Assembly (NCBI GenBank): GCA_040386195.1
Contig: JAZKFV010000024.1
Coordinates: 1 to 31,338, forward strand
Reading direction: 5' to 3'
DNA length: 31,338 nt
From: JAJTCH01 sp040386195
Lineage (GTDB): Bacteria > Pseudomonadota > Alphaproteobacteria > Rickettsiales > UBA1997
Made by a program: the position numbers and the translations under genes. Positions 1-6,919 of the stretch are shown in pieces. The first letter of the stretch is position 1. Each line of letters opens with the position of its first letter. The notes beneath the pieces are model-generated. The model saw only the letters and a program-made list of their open reading frames with translations, had not been told where the DNA came from and did not search any database.

Positions 1-1152
1 AAAATTATAGCCGCCCAAATGTCCGGTCACATCTAAAACTTCGCCGATAAAATAAAGATTTTTGATTTTTTTGCTTTCAAAAGTTTTGGAAGAAATTTCG
101 TCAGTATCAACGCCACCTTTAGTCACTTCTGCCTTGGCAAAGCCTTCAGTTCCGCTGGGAATTATTTGCCAATGATTAATATGTTGGGCAATTTGTTTTA
201 ATTTTTGATTACTCAAATCGGCAAGATTGCCGCTAATATTGGTTTGAGATAGAATATATAAAACCAAACTTTTGGGCAGAATTGCATTTAAAACATTATG
301 AATTTCTTGTTTGGGTTTATTTTGTTTTTCTTGCAACAGCCAAGCAAAAACATCTTTTTGCGGCGCCAAATTAATAATAATTTCATCACCTTGATGCCAA
401 TATGAAGAAATTTGTAAAATCACCGGCCCGCTCAAACCTTTGTGGGTGAAGAGCAAACCTTCTTGAAATTTTCTTTTGCCGCAAGAAACAATTGCTTCCA
501 AAGCCACGCCAGAAAGGCTTTTGGTTTGTTCAAGAATTTCCGGGCTTAAAGTTAAAGGCACTAAAGCCGGAGTTGGTTGAATAATTTTTAAGCCAAATTG
601 ACGAGCAATTTTATAGCCAAAATCAGTAGCGCCCATTTTTGGAATTGATAAGCCGCCAGTTGCGATCACTAAAGATTGAGCTTGAAAATTTTTTTGCTCG
701 GTTTGCACCAAAAAATTATCAGTATTTTTCTGAATATTTTTAACCACAATTTCCAAAATAATCTCAACATTATTTTGCTCACATTCATCCAACAACATTT
801 GAATTATCTGCTTTGACGAGCCATCACAAAATAATTGCCCCAAAGTCTTTTCGTGATAAGCAATCTGATGTTTTTGCACCAGCGCAATAAAATCTTGCGA
901 AGAAAAACGCTTTAAAGCCGAAACACAAAAAGCCGGATTATTGGATAAAAAATTATCGGCAGTCACATTCAAATTAGTAAAATTGCAGCGCCCTCCACCA
1001 GAAATGCGAATCTTCTCACCAACATTTTTGGCCGCATCAAGCAACAAAACTTTCTTACCTCTTTTACCAGCTTGCAACGCGCACATCAATCCCGCCGCTC
1101 CAGCACCAATTATTATTACATCGTAGAAATTTATATTATTTTCCTTTGCCAT
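1..1152 (-). CDS. HI0933/YhiN (BaiN-like) family FAD-dependent oxidoreductase, 3'-truncated by window edge
   Basis: This is a flavoprotein of the HI0933/YhiN family, a cytoplasmic NAD(P)/FAD-dependent oxidoreductase of mostly unproven substrate. The first 384 codons are visible and the frame is still open at base 1. The N-terminus has the dinucleotide-binding motif IIIGAGAAGLMCA, followed by the family signature KIRISGGGRCNFTN. The visible C-terminal end reads YFIGEVLDVTGHLGGYN, the conserved FAD-contacting segment of this family, so only about 15-25 residues should be missing. The chosen start is ATG at 1152, which lies inside the last codons of the upstream effector-like gene (17 bp overlap); that implies co-transcription. 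No clear Shine-Dalgarno sequence is seen. The family call is secure; the physiological reaction is not known from sequence. Confidence 0.9.
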   Translation of the reverse strand, partial: MAKENNINFYDVIIIGAGAAGLMCALQAGKRGKKVLLLDAAKNVGEKIRISGGGRCNFTNLNVTADNFLSNNPAFCVSALKRFSSQDFIALVQKHQIAYHEKTLGQLFCDGSSKQIIQMLLDECEQNNVEIILEIVVKNIQKNTDNFLVQTEQKNFQAQSLVIATGGLSIPKMGATDFGYKIARQFGLKIIQPTPALVPLTLSPEILEQTKSLSGVALEAIVSCGKRKFQEGLLFTHKGLSGPVILQISSYWHQGDEIIINLAPQKDVFAWLLQEKQNKPKQEIHNVLNAILPKSLVLYILSQTNISGNLADLSNQKLKQIAQHINHWQIIPSGTEGFAKAEVTKGGVDTDEISSKTFESKKIKNLYFIGEVLDVTGHLGGYNF

Positions 1153-3085
1153 TTTTTGGATCTTTTAAACTTGTTGCCGCAAATTTTTTAGCCAGCTCAT
1201 CTTCCGACTCTTGTGAAGCTGGCGAGGTTGTTGGTCTTGAATTTTGAGCGTTATCAGGCTGAGATCTGCTTTCTTTAAATTTTCTAAATTTTCCCTCATT
1301 ATCAACCCACAACAATTCTCCATTAGGATTTTTTTCTTGAACAAATTTTTCTGCTAATTGCCACTGAAATTCTTGATTAACCTGATGGATCGTGTTTGAT
1401 TTTGATGCTTTACCTAAAGATTTTGGCTCTGTTTTTGTGGTGCTTGGAGCTTTACTGTTCAAACCAAATAATTTTTTATCCTTATCGAAATATTGTTTAG
1501 ATAAATTAGGATATGCCAAAGGAACATATCCGGCAATATTTTCTGATTCTATCTGATTTGGAAATATAACTTCCTGATTTTCTTTCTCTACAGCACTCTT
1601 TCCGGCAAGCTCTCTTTTTTTTCTGAGCTGTTCTATATCTGCTTTAGGCAAATTCAGATATTGCCCAGCTTCATGAACCACAACAGTAGTCATTCCAATC
1701 AAACGATGTTTTGGTTTTCTTGAACGATATTGGGGATGCAGCGCACCATTCTCTGGATGATCAGCATATTCTGGCGTAACTTTAGTATCTTTTGAGGTTG
1801 AAATAGCTGGATTTCCGTAGGTTGGACTAATTTTTTCAACAGTTCCTTTAAAAGCGGATGAAGATTTATAACCCTTTAAAAAATCTACATCTTTTAATTT
1901 TTCTGGTGTTTTTAATTTTGATAATTCTTTTTGATATTCCAAACTTTCAGCTGGATATTTTTCTTCAATATTAACCACTGCTTGCGATCTATATTTAACC
2001 GGAGTTCTGTTTTGCGTAGCATTAACCATATCGCGCACATATTTTCTTCTTGCTGAATTGTTTTCAAAATAATTTAAATAATCACCACGAAAATTAGCGA
2101 CATAATATTTTCCCGGATTCTTTCTAATTTTATCTTCACTAACTTCGGTGGAGCGAACATTTCCTACCTGATGATCTCTAATTTTTATACCATTTACTCT
2201 GGCAGCAATTTTGCGCATCAAAGTTTTGGCGCCATATTCAAAGTTGCTAGAATCTGGGCTGGAACTACTTTCTTCATTAGAACTGCTTTCTTCATTAGAA
2301 CTGCTTTCTTCGTTAGAACTGCTTTCTTCGTTAGAACTGCTTTCTTCGTCAGAGCTTTCTACTGTCGTTTTTTGTCTTCTGGGTAAAGGTGATTCTGGCG
2401 TGGTTTTGTTTAATGATAAATTTTCAACTTTTTGAGTGACGGTTTCTAGATCGTCCTCAGCACCACCAAGCAACCGCGAATGTTTTCTTCTGAGTGATTT
2501 TCCATATAAATCAGATTGATGTTTATCACGATCATCAACATCAACAAAAGCATTTTCACTATTCCCAGCCAAAACTCTTTCTTGCAACCGACCACCTTCA
2601 ATCCTCATATCACCAGTTGCCAAGCCAGTTAAAATTTCAGCCGTAAATGCACCGCAATGAACATTGGTAAATACATCACCTGCTCGATGCTGAATTATAT
2701 TTGTTGTAGCAGTAACTATATCATTTATATCACCTTCAAAAACTGCCGTTAAAGCATCGACAATATTATTTGGAATTGAGTTTTGACCAGTAGGATCAAT
2801 ATAATAAATCCGAAAACCATCTTCAGATCTTTGAATATAAAGCCCAACAAAGTGATTGCCGTTGATATGAATTGGCGCAACTAATGCTGTTTCATCAGAA
2901 TTTGTAAATTGTTTAATTGCCTCTGACAAACTATCACTAATAGTTGCAACTGCAGTGTCCAGGTGCGTTACATTTGTCGGCAAAGCTGATTGAAGAATAA
3001 AATTAAGCTCATCATCAGCATAAAATTCACCGCTTTCAATTCTTTTGATTGCCAGCAAAGTCTGATCTGATAAAGTATTTTTCAT
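1136..3085 (-). CDS. Large effector-like protein: CE-clan cysteine protease-like N-terminus plus ADP-ribosyltransferase-like C-terminal region
   Basis: A 649-residue protein with no signal peptide or membrane segment. Residues about 70-150 fit a CE-clan (Ulp1/deubiquitinase-like) protease: His78 in GNHFVGLYI, Asp97 in YYIDPTGQ, Gln132 and Cys144 in VHCGAFTAEIL. The Asp-to-Cys distance of 47 is close to that of Ulp1. A Ser/Glu-rich repeat linker occupies about 244-277. The part from about 320 to 535 has the order expected of an R-S-E ADP-ribosyltransferase: Arg333 in NFRGDY, STS at 429-431 in NPAISTSKD, and Glu505 in QEVIFPNQ, although the residue two before Glu505 is Asn rather than the usual Glu or Gln. 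The tail is charged and low-complexity. It is probably a secreted host-directed effector; this is inferred from domain types, and no secretion signal is visible. It overlaps the downstream flavoprotein gene. Confidence is high that it is a gene, moderate for the protease fold and lower for the transferase. Confidence 0.75.
   Translation of the reverse strand: MKNTLSDQTLLAIKRIESGEFYADDELNFILQSALPTNVTHLDTAVATISDSLSEAIKQFTNSDETALVAPIHINGNHFVGLYIQRSEDGFRIYYIDPTGQNSIPNNIVDALTAVFEGDINDIVTATTNIIQHRAGDVFTNVHCGAFTAEILTGLATGDMRIEGGRLQERVLAGNSENAFVDVDDRDKHQSDLYGKSLRRKHSRLLGGAEDDLETVTQKVENLSLNKTTPESPLPRRQKTTVESSDEESSSNEESSSNEESSSNEESSSNEESSSSPDSSNFEYGAKTLMRKIAARVNGIKIRDHQVGNVRSTEVSEDKIRKNPGKYYVANFRGDYLNYFENNSARRKYVRDMVNATQNRTPVKYRSQAVVNIEEKYPAESLEYQKELSKLKTPEKLKDVDFLKGYKSSSAFKGTVEKISPTYGNPAISTSKDTKVTPEYADHPENGALHPQYRSRKPKHRLIGMTTVVVHEAGQYLNLPKADIEQLRKKRELAGKSAVEKENQEVIFPNQIESENIAGYVPLAYPNLSKQYFDKDKKLFGLNSKAPSTTKTEPKSLGKASKSNTIHQVNQEFQWQLAEKFVQEKNPNGELLWVDNEGKFRKFKESRSQPDNAQNSRPTTSPASQESEDELAKKFAATSLKDPKNGKGK
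2263..2352 (-). repeat. 18-bp tandem repeat, five units, coding for an SSNEES-type acidic linker
   Basis: Five consecutive 18-bp units (gaactgctttcttcatta on the plus strand) run from 2263 to 2352. Units differ at only one or two positions. Read on the minus strand they encode a repeated six-residue SSNEES block that joins the two putative enzymatic regions of the effector-like protein. The unit is a multiple of three, so copy-number change would lengthen or shorten the linker without breaking the frame. The plus-strand ORFs through this block are mirror images of the repeat and are not genes. Confidence 0.95.
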
Positions 3086-3194
3086 AAATATCTAAACAAT
3101 TCTTGAAGCAGTAATTTGCTTTATTATTATTGGATTTTTTATCCCCTTTTTAACCCAATTTTTGGGAATTCTGATTTTGAACTAAATTTTATAT

Positions 3195-4211
3195 ATGAAA
3201 ACTAAAACTCTCTTCCTGATCGCTTTTGCGATATTATTTTTAGCCAATGAAGCTGCTTTTGCCCGCGCTGGTGGCAGATCTTCTGGCTTTGGTGGTGGCA
3301 GATCAACTTCTTATTATACCAATCAAGGCTCGCGAGGCGGCAAAACTTATGAAGGTGGCTCCGCAAATGGCAGCAAATATTCAGGAATGGACAAAACCAC
3401 AACTGCCAAACCTTCACCAGCCAATCAAAATCCAAATCAAAATCAGAGCAACAATCCTCAGACTCAAAACAACCCGTCTTTCTTTCAAAGAAACCCAATG
3501 ATGTCAACCTTTGGCGCCGCTTTAGCAGGAACTTGGCTGGGCAGTATGTTGTTTGGATCTCACGCTGGTGCAATGGGAGTCAATGGCGTTGCAACTGGTG
3601 GCGGAATGTTTTCTGGAATAGTGCCCATTATTTTACTGGGATTATTAATTTGGGCGGTAGTTAAATTTGCTAATCGCAGATCTTCTGGCAGCGATGTATC
3701 TGGCGGTCAAAACAATAATCAAAACGCACAATTTAATAACAACAATTCATTTGCAGCCGAACAAAATAGCCATATGGTTTTTCAAAATATTCATCTGCCA
3801 GAAAGCGAAAATCAAAAATTTTCTGAAATTTTAACTCAGGTGCAAACAGCGTGGTCAAATCAAGATTCTCAAGAGTTAAAAAAATTATCAACTCCAGAAA
3901 TGGCAAAATATTTTCTTGATTCTTTGCACCAAAATCAAAGCCAAAATTTGCAAAATAAAATTGAAAATCTCACCGTTTTATCAACCGCAATCAGCGAAGC
4001 TTGGCAAGAAGATGATTTGCAATATGCCACCGCAATTTTGAAATGGTCAGCATTGGATTACAACATCAACACCGACAAAAATATTGATGATCCGGTTTAT
4101 GTTTCACAAGGCGATATGCACAATCCCACTCAAACTTCTGAAGCTTGGACCTTTGTGCGCTATGGACAAAACGGCAACTGGATTTTATCAGCGATTGCGC
4201 AAATTTCATAA
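3195..4211 (+). CDS. Tim44-like domain membrane protein
   Basis: A 338-residue protein. It begins with a hydrophobic signal or anchor (residues 4-23, ending near AFA-RA), followed by a Gly/Ser/Asn-rich low-complexity segment (about 25-100). A glycine-rich hydrophobic stretch is at 105-135, and a clear transmembrane helix GIVPIILLGLLIWAVVKFAN at 141-160. The C-terminal domain (about 195-338) has the Tim44/TimA pattern: an amphipathic entry (FQNIHLPESENQKFSEIL), a helix around AWSNQD, then STPEMAKYF and a final strand region EAWTFVR. Alphaproteobacteria encode membrane proteins with this domain, related to the mitochondrial import motor anchor Tim44; their bacterial job is poorly defined. The start ATG is supported by the signal-like N-terminus. 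It is transcribed divergently from the effector-like gene across a 109-bp AT-rich gap. Confidence 0.85.
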   Translation: MKTKTLFLIAFAILFLANEAAFARAGGRSSGFGGGRSTSYYTNQGSRGGKTYEGGSANGSKYSGMDKTTTAKPSPANQNPNQNQSNNPQTQNNPSFFQRNPMMSTFGAALAGTWLGSMLFGSHAGAMGVNGVATGGGMFSGIVPIILLGLLIWAVVKFANRRSSGSDVSGGQNNNQNAQFNNNNSFAAEQNSHMVFQNIHLPESENQKFSEILTQVQTAWSNQDSQELKKLSTPEMAKYFLDSLHQNQSQNLQNKIENLTVLSTAISEAWQEDDLQYATAILKWSALDYNINTDKNIDDPVYVSQGDMHNPTQTSEAWTFVRYGQNGNWILSAIAQIS

Positions 4212-4260
4212 TTACCAATGAGCCTTTGAAGATCAAATTTATCACCTTGCCGCTTTGCTT

Positions 4261-4307
4261 TATAACGCCAAATCTGGATTATTTCTTATCCCGAATTGGC
4301 GTTTATA
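4261..4307 (+). other. Imperfect inverted repeat in the 260-bp gap after the Tim44-like gene
   Basis: Arms tataacgccaaatctgg (4261-4277) and cccgaattggcgtttata (4290-4307) can pair with a few mismatches around a short AT-rich loop. There is no T-run directly after it, so it is a weak terminator candidate at best. The rest of 4212-4471 is AT-rich and shows no open reading frame; a TTGACA-like hexamer at 4425-4430 lacks a matching -10 box at normal spacing. Confidence 0.35.
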
Positions 4308-4471
4308 GTTAATGACACTTAAAATTACGAAGCTGTTGTAAAATTAGACTTATCATCAATGACCATCGGATAATGAATTATAAAAACTAAGCTTTAATCC
4401 CAAGCAATATTATCGATTTATCTTTTGACAACTTTTATTTTTAATCTTTTTTCAACCTTAATTTATCTCAT

Positions 4472-5104
4472 ATGTACAAATTATATTATTCTCCCGGCGC
4501 TTGTTCGCTGGCGGTTCATGTTGCTTTAAATGAAATTGGTGCACAGTTTGATTTAGAAAATGTTGCTGTTCCTGCTGGTCAACCAAAATCTGCTGAGCTG
4601 CTCAAAGTCAACCCGCGCGGCGCAGTGCCGGTTTTAAAAATTGATGATTTTATTTTGCGTGAAGGTGCGGCAATTTTAACTTATTTGCTCGACAGCAACA
4701 ATAGCGCGCTTCTTCCTAAATCTGGATTGGCTCGTGCCAACGCTTTGGAATGGTTATCTTTTGCCAACTCAACTTTACATCCAGCTTATTCTCGTTGCTT
4801 TTTTATGCATCGCGTTTTGGGTGACAAAGCTTCTCAAAATGAACTTTATCAACCAACAATTCAGCAAATTCAAAATTATTGGAATGAGATTGAAACACAT
4901 TTAAGTGCTCACGATTATTTATCTGGCAATAGCTGCACCATTGCTGATATTTTGCTAACTGTCATTGCCAATTGGTCATTTGCTTTGCAAGCGCCAGTCA
5001 ATTTTGGCAATCAAACTAAAGCCTTTTTTACCCGCATCATATCTCGCCCTAGTTTTGTCAAAGCTTTAGAAACTGAAGGCGTCAAATATCGTGCTAATAA
5101 TTAA
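4472..5104 (+). CDS. Beta-class-like glutathione S-transferase
   Basis: A 210-residue cytoplasmic glutathione S-transferase. The thioredoxin-fold N-terminal domain (about 1-78) starts with YKLYYSPGACSLAVHVAL, where Cys11 sits at the place of the Cys10 used by bacterial beta-class enzymes. The cis-proline is Pro53 in GAVPVL and the glutathione gamma-glutamyl contact is near Glu64 in LREGAAILTYL. The all-helical C-terminal domain (about 90-205) contains the N-capping motif GNSCTIADI. Length is typical. Likely roles are detoxification or handling of oxidised thiols. The next gene (YceI family) begins 17 bp downstream on the same strand, so these probably form an operon. Confidence 0.92.
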   Translation: MYKLYYSPGACSLAVHVALNEIGAQFDLENVAVPAGQPKSAELLKVNPRGAVPVLKIDDFILREGAAILTYLLDSNNSALLPKSGLARANALEWLSFANSTLHPAYSRCFFMHRVLGDKASQNELYQPTIQQIQNYWNEIETHLSAHDYLSGNSCTIADILLTVIANWSFALQAPVNFGNQTKAFFTRIISRPSFVKALETEGVKYRANN

Positions 5105-5121
5105 TCTTAAATTTATATAAT

Positions 5122-5706
5122 ATGAAAAAACTCAAATTACTTACCGCTGCAATTCTCTCTTTGATAATTATCAGCAAAATTTCTTTGGCTGATAATGTTA
5201 GCAATAAATATAAAACCGAAGCAAACCACACCAGCGTTACTTGGACTGCCAATCATTTTGGCTTTTCTAGCGTTTCAGGAAAATTTACCGACATTGACGG
5301 CATAGTTATTTTTAATGAAAAAAAACCTGAGCAATCTTCGGTAGAAGTTGTGATCAAAACCAATATTCTTGAAACTGGCATCGCTAAATTGGATACTCAT
5401 TTAAAAAGTGCTGATTTTTTTAATGTTGAAAAATTTCCAACCGCAACTTTTATCAGCAAAAAAATTACTATGGTTGGTAAAGATAAAGCCAAAATTGCTG
5501 GTAATTTAACTTTGATGGGAATCACTAAACCAATTATCTTAGATGTTGTTTTTAATAAATCCGGCATCAATCCGGTTAATCAAAAATCATCAATTGGTTT
5601 TACCGCTTCTGCCAGTTTGAACCGTTCTGATTTTGGTATCAAATATGCTCTTCCTGGTGTTGCTGATAAAATTGATTTATTAATTCAATTAGAAGCTAAT
5701 CAATAA
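5122..5706 (+). CDS. YceI family periplasmic protein (first of two)
   Basis: A 194-residue exported protein with a cleavable-looking signal peptide (residues 1-23, basic KKLK then a hydrophobic core, ending SLA-DN). The mature part is a complete YceI domain: HTSVTWTANHFGFSSVSGKF near the start, then SSVEVVIKTNILETG, the conserved LKSADFFNVEKFPTATF, GNLTLMGITKPIIL, and NRSDFGIKYALPGVADKI at the end. YceI proteins are lipocalin-like barrels that bind isoprenoid or other amphipathic ligands; the ligand here is unknown. It follows the GST gene by 17 bp and precedes a second YceI gene after a hairpin. Confidence 0.92.
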   Translation: MKKLKLLTAAILSLIIISKISLADNVSNKYKTEANHTSVTWTANHFGFSSVSGKFTDIDGIVIFNEKKPEQSSVEVVIKTNILETGIAKLDTHLKSADFFNVEKFPTATFISKKITMVGKDKAKIAGNLTLMGITKPIILDVVFNKSGINPVNQKSSIGFTASASLNRSDFGIKYALPGVADKIDLLIQLEANQ

Positions 5707-5710
5707 TTAA

Positions 5711-5747
5711 TTAGTGGGCGGCGAAAGTTTTTATTCGCCACCCATTA
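5711..5747 (+). other. Intergenic hairpin between the two YceI genes
   Basis: Arms around gtgggcggcga (5714-5724) and tcgccaccca (5735-5744), extended by flanking AT pairs, form a GC-rich stem with a short T-rich loop and some G-U pairs. There is no T-run after it, so mRNA processing or stabilisation, or partial attenuation between the paralogues, is as likely as termination. Confidence 0.5.
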
Positions 5748-5768
5748 TTCAAACCAACACAATTTATT

Positions 5769-6338
5769 ATGAAAAAAATATTTCTTTTTATCCTAATTAA
5801 TTTTCTTATCAGCAACCAATCTTTTGCCGCCAATCAAATAACTCAATGGCAGATCGTTCCTTTTCAAAGCAAAATTGAATTTGCTGCCAATAAAGATAAC
5901 GCGCCGGTTAATGGTTCTTTTAATAAATTTGCTGGAATGATTGCTTTTGATAAAACCAATTTGAGCAACAGCCAAATTTTAATTAATGTTGATTTAAATT
6001 CGCTGAGCACTTCATTTTACGGTGCTGATGAAAAACTTAGGAGCAAAGAATGGCTTGATCTAAAAAGCTTTCCAGTGGCACAATTTAAATCAGAAAAATT
6101 CAGCCAGATTAATAAAGATCAATTTCACTGCGACGGATTTTTGCAGTTAAAAGGTATAAAATTACCAGTCGGATTAGATTTTTCTTTTCAAGAATATTCA
6201 AGCAACAAAGCCCACGCCAATGGCGTTGCCAAGATCAGTCGCAGTAATTTTGGAATTGGTAATAAAGATGAGAAATTAGCCGATGGCGTTAAAGATTTAG
6301 TGGAAATAAAATTCACTATTGTTGCAGTTGTAAAATAA
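5769..6338 (+). CDS. YceI family periplasmic protein (second of two)
   Basis: A 189-residue exported protein with a signal peptide (about 1-20, ending SFAANQ). It is a diverged YceI domain: WQIVPFQSKIEFAA, NGSFNKFAGMIAFD, LRSKEWLDLKSFPVAQF, the hallmark motif GFLQLKGIKLPVGLDF, and SRSNFGIGNKDEKLADGVKD. The motif order is the same as in the upstream paralogue but overall identity is low, so this is an old duplication or separate recruitment. It ends only four bases before the convergent ankyrin gene, leaving no room for a separate terminator. Confidence 0.88.
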   Translation: MKKIFLFILINFLISNQSFAANQITQWQIVPFQSKIEFAANKDNAPVNGSFNKFAGMIAFDKTNLSNSQILINVDLNSLSTSFYGADEKLRSKEWLDLKSFPVAQFKSEKFSQINKDQFHCDGFLQLKGIKLPVGLDFSFQEYSSNKAHANGVAKISRSNFGIGNKDEKLADGVKDLVEIKFTIVAVVK

Positions 6339-6342
6339 TTAA

Positions 6343-6846
6343 CTAAGAGACAGGCTCTAGCAATTGCGCCGTTTCAAGATGAGATTTTTTATTGGCAATT
6401 GCTAAGGCATTATCACCAGAAATATCTAACAAATTTGGATTGGCTCCAGCAGCAAGAAGCGCGCGCACAACATCCGCTCTGCCTTGATCGGCGGCGTAAT
6501 GTAAGGCAGTTCGCTGATAACGCAAACCAGCAATATCAACTTTTACCCCCGCTTTAATTAAAACATTAACCACATCAACATAACCTCTTTGTGCAGCAAA
6601 ATGTAACGCTGTCCAGCCGTCAGAAGTGAGCAGATTCACATCGGCACCGCGACTAAGTAAAAAATTTACCAAATCTAAATAACCATTTTGAGCAGCAATA
6701 TGTAAAGCTGCGCTGCCGCTGTGAGTGGCGTGATTAACATCAGAATTTTGATCTAAAATCTCGCTAACTTTTTTAAGATTGCCGTCATGACAAGCCTCGA
6801 GTAAAGAATTGATATCTGGTTGTTCAAAAAATAAAGAATCACCCAT
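6343..6846 (-). CDS. Small ankyrin-repeat protein
   Basis: A 167-residue protein made almost wholly of ankyrin repeats and lacking a signal peptide or membrane helix. A partial capping repeat (about 12-42, SLLEACHDGNLKKVSEIL) is followed by near-consensus repeats at about 43-75 (SAALHIAAQNGYLDLVNFLL), 76-108 (TALHFAAQRGYVDVVNVLI) and 110-143 (TALHYAADQGRADVVRALL), and a short C-terminal cap (NALAIANKKSHLETAQLL). Such proteins mediate protein-protein contacts and are often, but not always, secreted effectors in intracellular bacteria. It lies 73 bp downstream of clpB on the same strand and may be co-transcribed with it. Confidence 0.9.
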   Translation of the reverse strand: MGDSLFFEQPDINSLLEACHDGNLKKVSEILDQNSDVNHATHSGSAALHIAAQNGYLDLVNFLLSRGADVNLLTSDGWTALHFAAQRGYVDVVNVLIKAGVKVDIAGLRYQRTALHYAADQGRADVVRALLAAGANPNLLDISGDNALAIANKKSHLETAQLLEPVS

Positions 6847-6919
6847 AATTGAGAATTAATGATTAAAAATATTTAGATAAGTCAGGAAATCTATTGTTCA
6901 AAATGCAAAAAGCAATGAG

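Noticed and set aside
2171..2435. Two plus-strand open frames opposite the effector-like gene with repetitive products
   Set aside because: They are reverse readings of the 18-bp coding repeat; the minus-strand gene is continuous and explains the sequence.
4425..4453. TTGACA as a promoter for the GST gene
   Set aside because: No TATAAT-like box at a 15-19 bp spacing could be found.
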